From positions 34,953 to 98,952 of the forward strand of contig NZ_MLQR01000020.1 of NCBI RefSeq assembly GCF_001866005.1: DNA of 64,000 nucleotides, written 5' to 3'. The notes under the pieces are model-generated. The model did no database searches. It saw nothing but the letters and a program-made list of their open reading frames with translations, and was not told the DNA's origin. Below are positions 62,368-64,000 of this stretch, piece after piece. Source of the DNA: Anaerobacillus alkalilacustris. Lineage in GTDB: Bacteria; Bacillota; Bacilli; Bacillales; Anaerobacillaceae. The position numbers and the translations under genes are program-made. Position 1 is the stretch's first letter; every line of letters starts with the position of its first letter.

Positions 62368-62414
62368 AACCAAAACTCTCACACGTTTTAAAAAAGGTGT
62401 AATGAGTTTTGGTT
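62368..62414 (-). terminator. Terminator of the phage-type small gene
   Basis: AACCAAAACTC pairs with GAGTTTTGGTT, with ATTTTTT following on the minus strand. Confidence 0.7.
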
Positions 62415-62433
62415 AATGTTGTTTCCTGTATGA

Positions 62434-62742
62434 TTATAGCCACTCATCAGATATTGAACTATTTTCTGCTAGTTGATACGCTGCATTTGTAATCGCTTCT
62501 GCTAGTGTGTCTCCTGTTCCATATATGTCGTTAAAACCAACCTCAAAATCACTTTTCTTAGTGTATGTAAATCCGAACTGTTGTAGTCTTTCTACGATAA
62601 GTATCGCTTGATCTAGATTTTGATCAGGCTTAAATTCTGAATCGCTAATGAAAGTCCGTTTTTCAAGGTCGAACCATTTACCTGAACTATTTAGACTCCA
62701 TCCAAATATTCTACGTGCTATTACGTCTTTTTTATTGATCAT
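62434..62742 (-). CDS. Phage ABA-sandwich-type small protein, 102 aa
   Basis: This small protein has two halves. RRIFGWSLNSSGKWFDLEK is followed by QNLDQAILIVERLQQFGFTY. The C-terminal FNDIYGTGDTLAEAITNAAY and ENSSISDEWL match the phage ABA-sandwich domain seen in Bacillus phage and chromosomal proteins. The function is unknown. The ATG follows AAAAGGGAG. No other phage gene is adjacent, so it may be a lone prophage relic. Confidence 0.72.
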   Translation of the reverse strand: MINKKDVIARRIFGWSLNSSGKWFDLEKRTFISDSEFKPDQNLDQAILIVERLQQFGFTYTKKSDFEVGFNDIYGTGDTLAEAITNAAYQLAENSSISDEWL

Positions 62743-62862
62743 ACTTGTTCTCCCTTTTCACTAGTTTTATTAATTTTACCATTTTCATCGCTAGAAGCCT
62801 ATTAATAAGCCGTAAAAATATATGCAAAAACCATTAAGAAACACACATGATTTATTACTCAC

Positions 62863-62899
62863 ACCCCGGACATGAAAATTAATTTTCTCCGGGGTTTTC
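62863..62899. terminator. Hairpin before the IS110 element
   Basis: ACCCCGGA and TCCGGGGT are outer arms with an inner self-complementary AAAATTAATTTT, followed by TTTCCCG. It works as a terminator or marks the element edge. Confidence 0.55.
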
Positions 62900-63114
62900 C
62901 CGTTTACCCATTTACCTATAATGATTAATGCTATGGAAAGTACAATTCACGTGCGCTTTTGTGGTGGTTCGACCCTGAATAAGAAACTGTTTGGAATTTG
63001 CTTTGTGTACCCCCCTTTGTTGACTCTTCATTTTGAAGAAGATCACGTACAGAAAAATACTGTTTGTTCAAGCTTATTCCACTTTTCATAGACACTAATT
63101 TGGAGGTAATAGTT
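62900..63114 (+). mobile_element. IS110-family element, left non-coding end
   Basis: This 215-base non-coding stretch lies directly before the transposase. In IS110-group elements this end is transcribed into a bridge (seeker) RNA that pairs with donor and target DNA. Several short inverted pairs are visible (for example CTTCATTTTGAAG at 63028-63040). The exact element boundary was not determined. Confidence 0.55.
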
Positions 63115-64000
63115 ATGGACACAATTATCACTCATTGTGCCGGAATGGATGTTCATCAAAAAGAAATTGTTGTCTGTACTTTGACAGGTACAAATGATGA
63201 TTCCATCCAAAAAGAAACTAAAACATTTTCTACACTTACTAAAAGCTTATTTGATCTTCTAAAATGGTTAGAAGAAAAAGAAGTCACTCACATTGCCATG
63301 GAAAGCACAGGTATCTATTGGAAACCAGTATATAACATCTTAGAAGGATACTTTGATATTACATTGGCTAATGCTCAACGAATTAAAAATGTTCCTGGCC
63401 GCAAAACCGATGTATCTGATGCAGAGTGGATTGCTAAACTTCTTCGGCATGGTCTAATTGAAAAGAGCTTTGTTCCAAGCCAAGATCTCAGAGAATTACG
63501 TGATTTAACTCGTTTAAGAAAAAAATGGATTGGAAATTTAACTGCCGAAAAAAATAGAATTTCCAAAGTGCTTGAATGTTCTAATATCAAACTTGGCTCT
63601 GTTATTTCAGACATTTTTGGTGTCTCAGGACGCAAACTACTAAATCAACTAGTTGATAAGGGTTATCTTGATGCAAACGACATCAACGCTAACATCCACC
63701 ACTCACTAAGAAAAAAAGCTGATACTATTTCAGAATCTCTTTTCGGTACATTAAATGAGCATCAAATTTTTATGATTAGATGTTCTTGGCACCATATAGA
63801 GTTTTTAGAAAAATCAATTCAAGACTTAGAAAAACAAATTGAACTTCTCCTTCAAAATTACCAGGAAGATAAAGAGATACTTCTAACTATACCAGGTATC
63901 AAAGATCATACTGTGGCCAGCATTATTGCCGAAATTGGTACAGACATGACTCAATTTCCTTCCTCAAGACACCTTGCATCATGGGCAGGAGTAAGTCTGG
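63115..64000 (+). CDS. IS110-family transposase (cut by window end)
   Basis: The frame is open from ATG 63115 (after TTGGAGG) to the window edge, 295 codons. The N-terminal RuvC-like DEDD domain shows Asp12 in GMDVHQKE, Glu63 in MESTGIYWKP, and Asp99 and Asp102 in RKTDVSDAEW. A helical region follows. The second domain begins near LLTIPGIKDHTVASIIAEIG and SWAGVSL (Transposase_20 type), whose catalytic Ser should lie just beyond the edge. There are no lesions, so the element may be active. It uses an RNA-guided recombination mechanism known for the family. Confidence 0.93.
   Translation, partial: MDTIITHCAGMDVHQKEIVVCTLTGTNDDSIQKETKTFSTLTKSLFDLLKWLEEKEVTHIAMESTGIYWKPVYNILEGYFDITLANAQRIKNVPGRKTDVSDAEWIAKLLRHGLIEKSFVPSQDLRELRDLTRLRKKWIGNLTAEKNRISKVLECSNIKLGSVISDIFGVSGRKLLNQLVDKGYLDANDINANIHHSLRKKADTISESLFGTLNEHQIFMIRCSWHHIEFLEKSIQDLEKQIELLLQNYQEDKEILLTIPGIKDHTVASIIAEIGTDMTQFPSSRHLASWAGVSL

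Noticed and set aside
62116..62382. 88-residue minus-strand frame
   Set aside because: It is the translation of an R1 repeat copy and its flanks.

Overview
The window reads as a low-GC chromosomal segment of an endospore-forming Bacillaceae. The evidence is the strong AGGAGG-type ribosome binding sites, the frequent TTG and GTG starts, and several sporulation-type genes: a YjcZ-like small protein, a gamma-SASP-like small protein, a DUF2642 protein, a LysM-GH18 spore hydrolase, a broken tgl and a squalene-hopene/sporulenol-type cyclase. An anaplerotic ppc and a B12 cluster fit an environmental Bacillaceae. The genus cannot be fixed from sequence alone. No rRNA or tRNA gene was seen.

Layout. 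0-9.3 kb: an L,D-transpeptidase (ykuD), a DUF3231 protein, an old-yellow-enzyme oxidoreductase, a large TPR plus dynamin-like GTPase and GMP reductase. 9.7-13.5 kb: an extended isocitrate dehydrogenase with an NAD-type cofactor signature, and small membrane proteins. 13.8-16.3 kb: a ZorA/ZorB-like stator pair without Zorya effectors. 17.5-20.3 kb: ppc, with a structured leader and a pair of inverted repeat elements around it. 21.4-25 kb: a histidine kinase lacking its phospho-acceptor His, a decaying TetR/SMR efflux locus, a MOSC protein and a DGC-domain protein. 25.9-32.8 kb: a chemoreceptor, a spore hydrolase, a lipoprotein, a luciferase-like monooxygenase and small proteins. 33.4-37.1 kb: a ZTP riboswitch ahead of serA, a TSUP permease and a broken alkD-like gene.

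38-47 kb is accessory and eroded. It holds rifampin ADP-ribosyltransferase (arr), a duplicated HicB-like pseudogene, a beta-propeller pseudogene, an IS3 remnant, threonine synthase, an ADP-ribosyltransferase-like protein, manganese catalase, and a tgl pseudogene split by a short mobile repeat. 47-52.5 kb holds small or unknown genes, an M78-like metallopeptidase, a PAP2 phosphatase, a DCC protein and a 2-hydroxyacid dehydrogenase. 52.8-58.7 kb is a minus-strand cobalamin operon (cbiA, a cobQ-cobT in-frame fusion, cobO, pduX) behind a cobalamin riboswitch and two terminators. 58.9-62.7 kb holds the triterpene cyclase, a UPF0175 fusion protein and a phage-type small protein. The window ends inside an IS110-family transposase whose upstream non-coding end is where a bridge RNA is expected.

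Three families of dispersed short repeats recur. R1 (five copies) contains the tract CTGTCTAGCTCCAG and a GCGCTTGCGC end. R2 (four copies, about 130 bp) is shown to be an insertion because one copy splits tgl. R3 (two inverted copies of about 100 bp) lies on either side of ppc. No complete new multi-gene system is visible. The best leads are the effector-less ZorAB pair, the TPR-dynamin GTPase, the R2 mini-element, the cobQ-cobT fusion with its own internal ribosome binding site, and the IS110 end.
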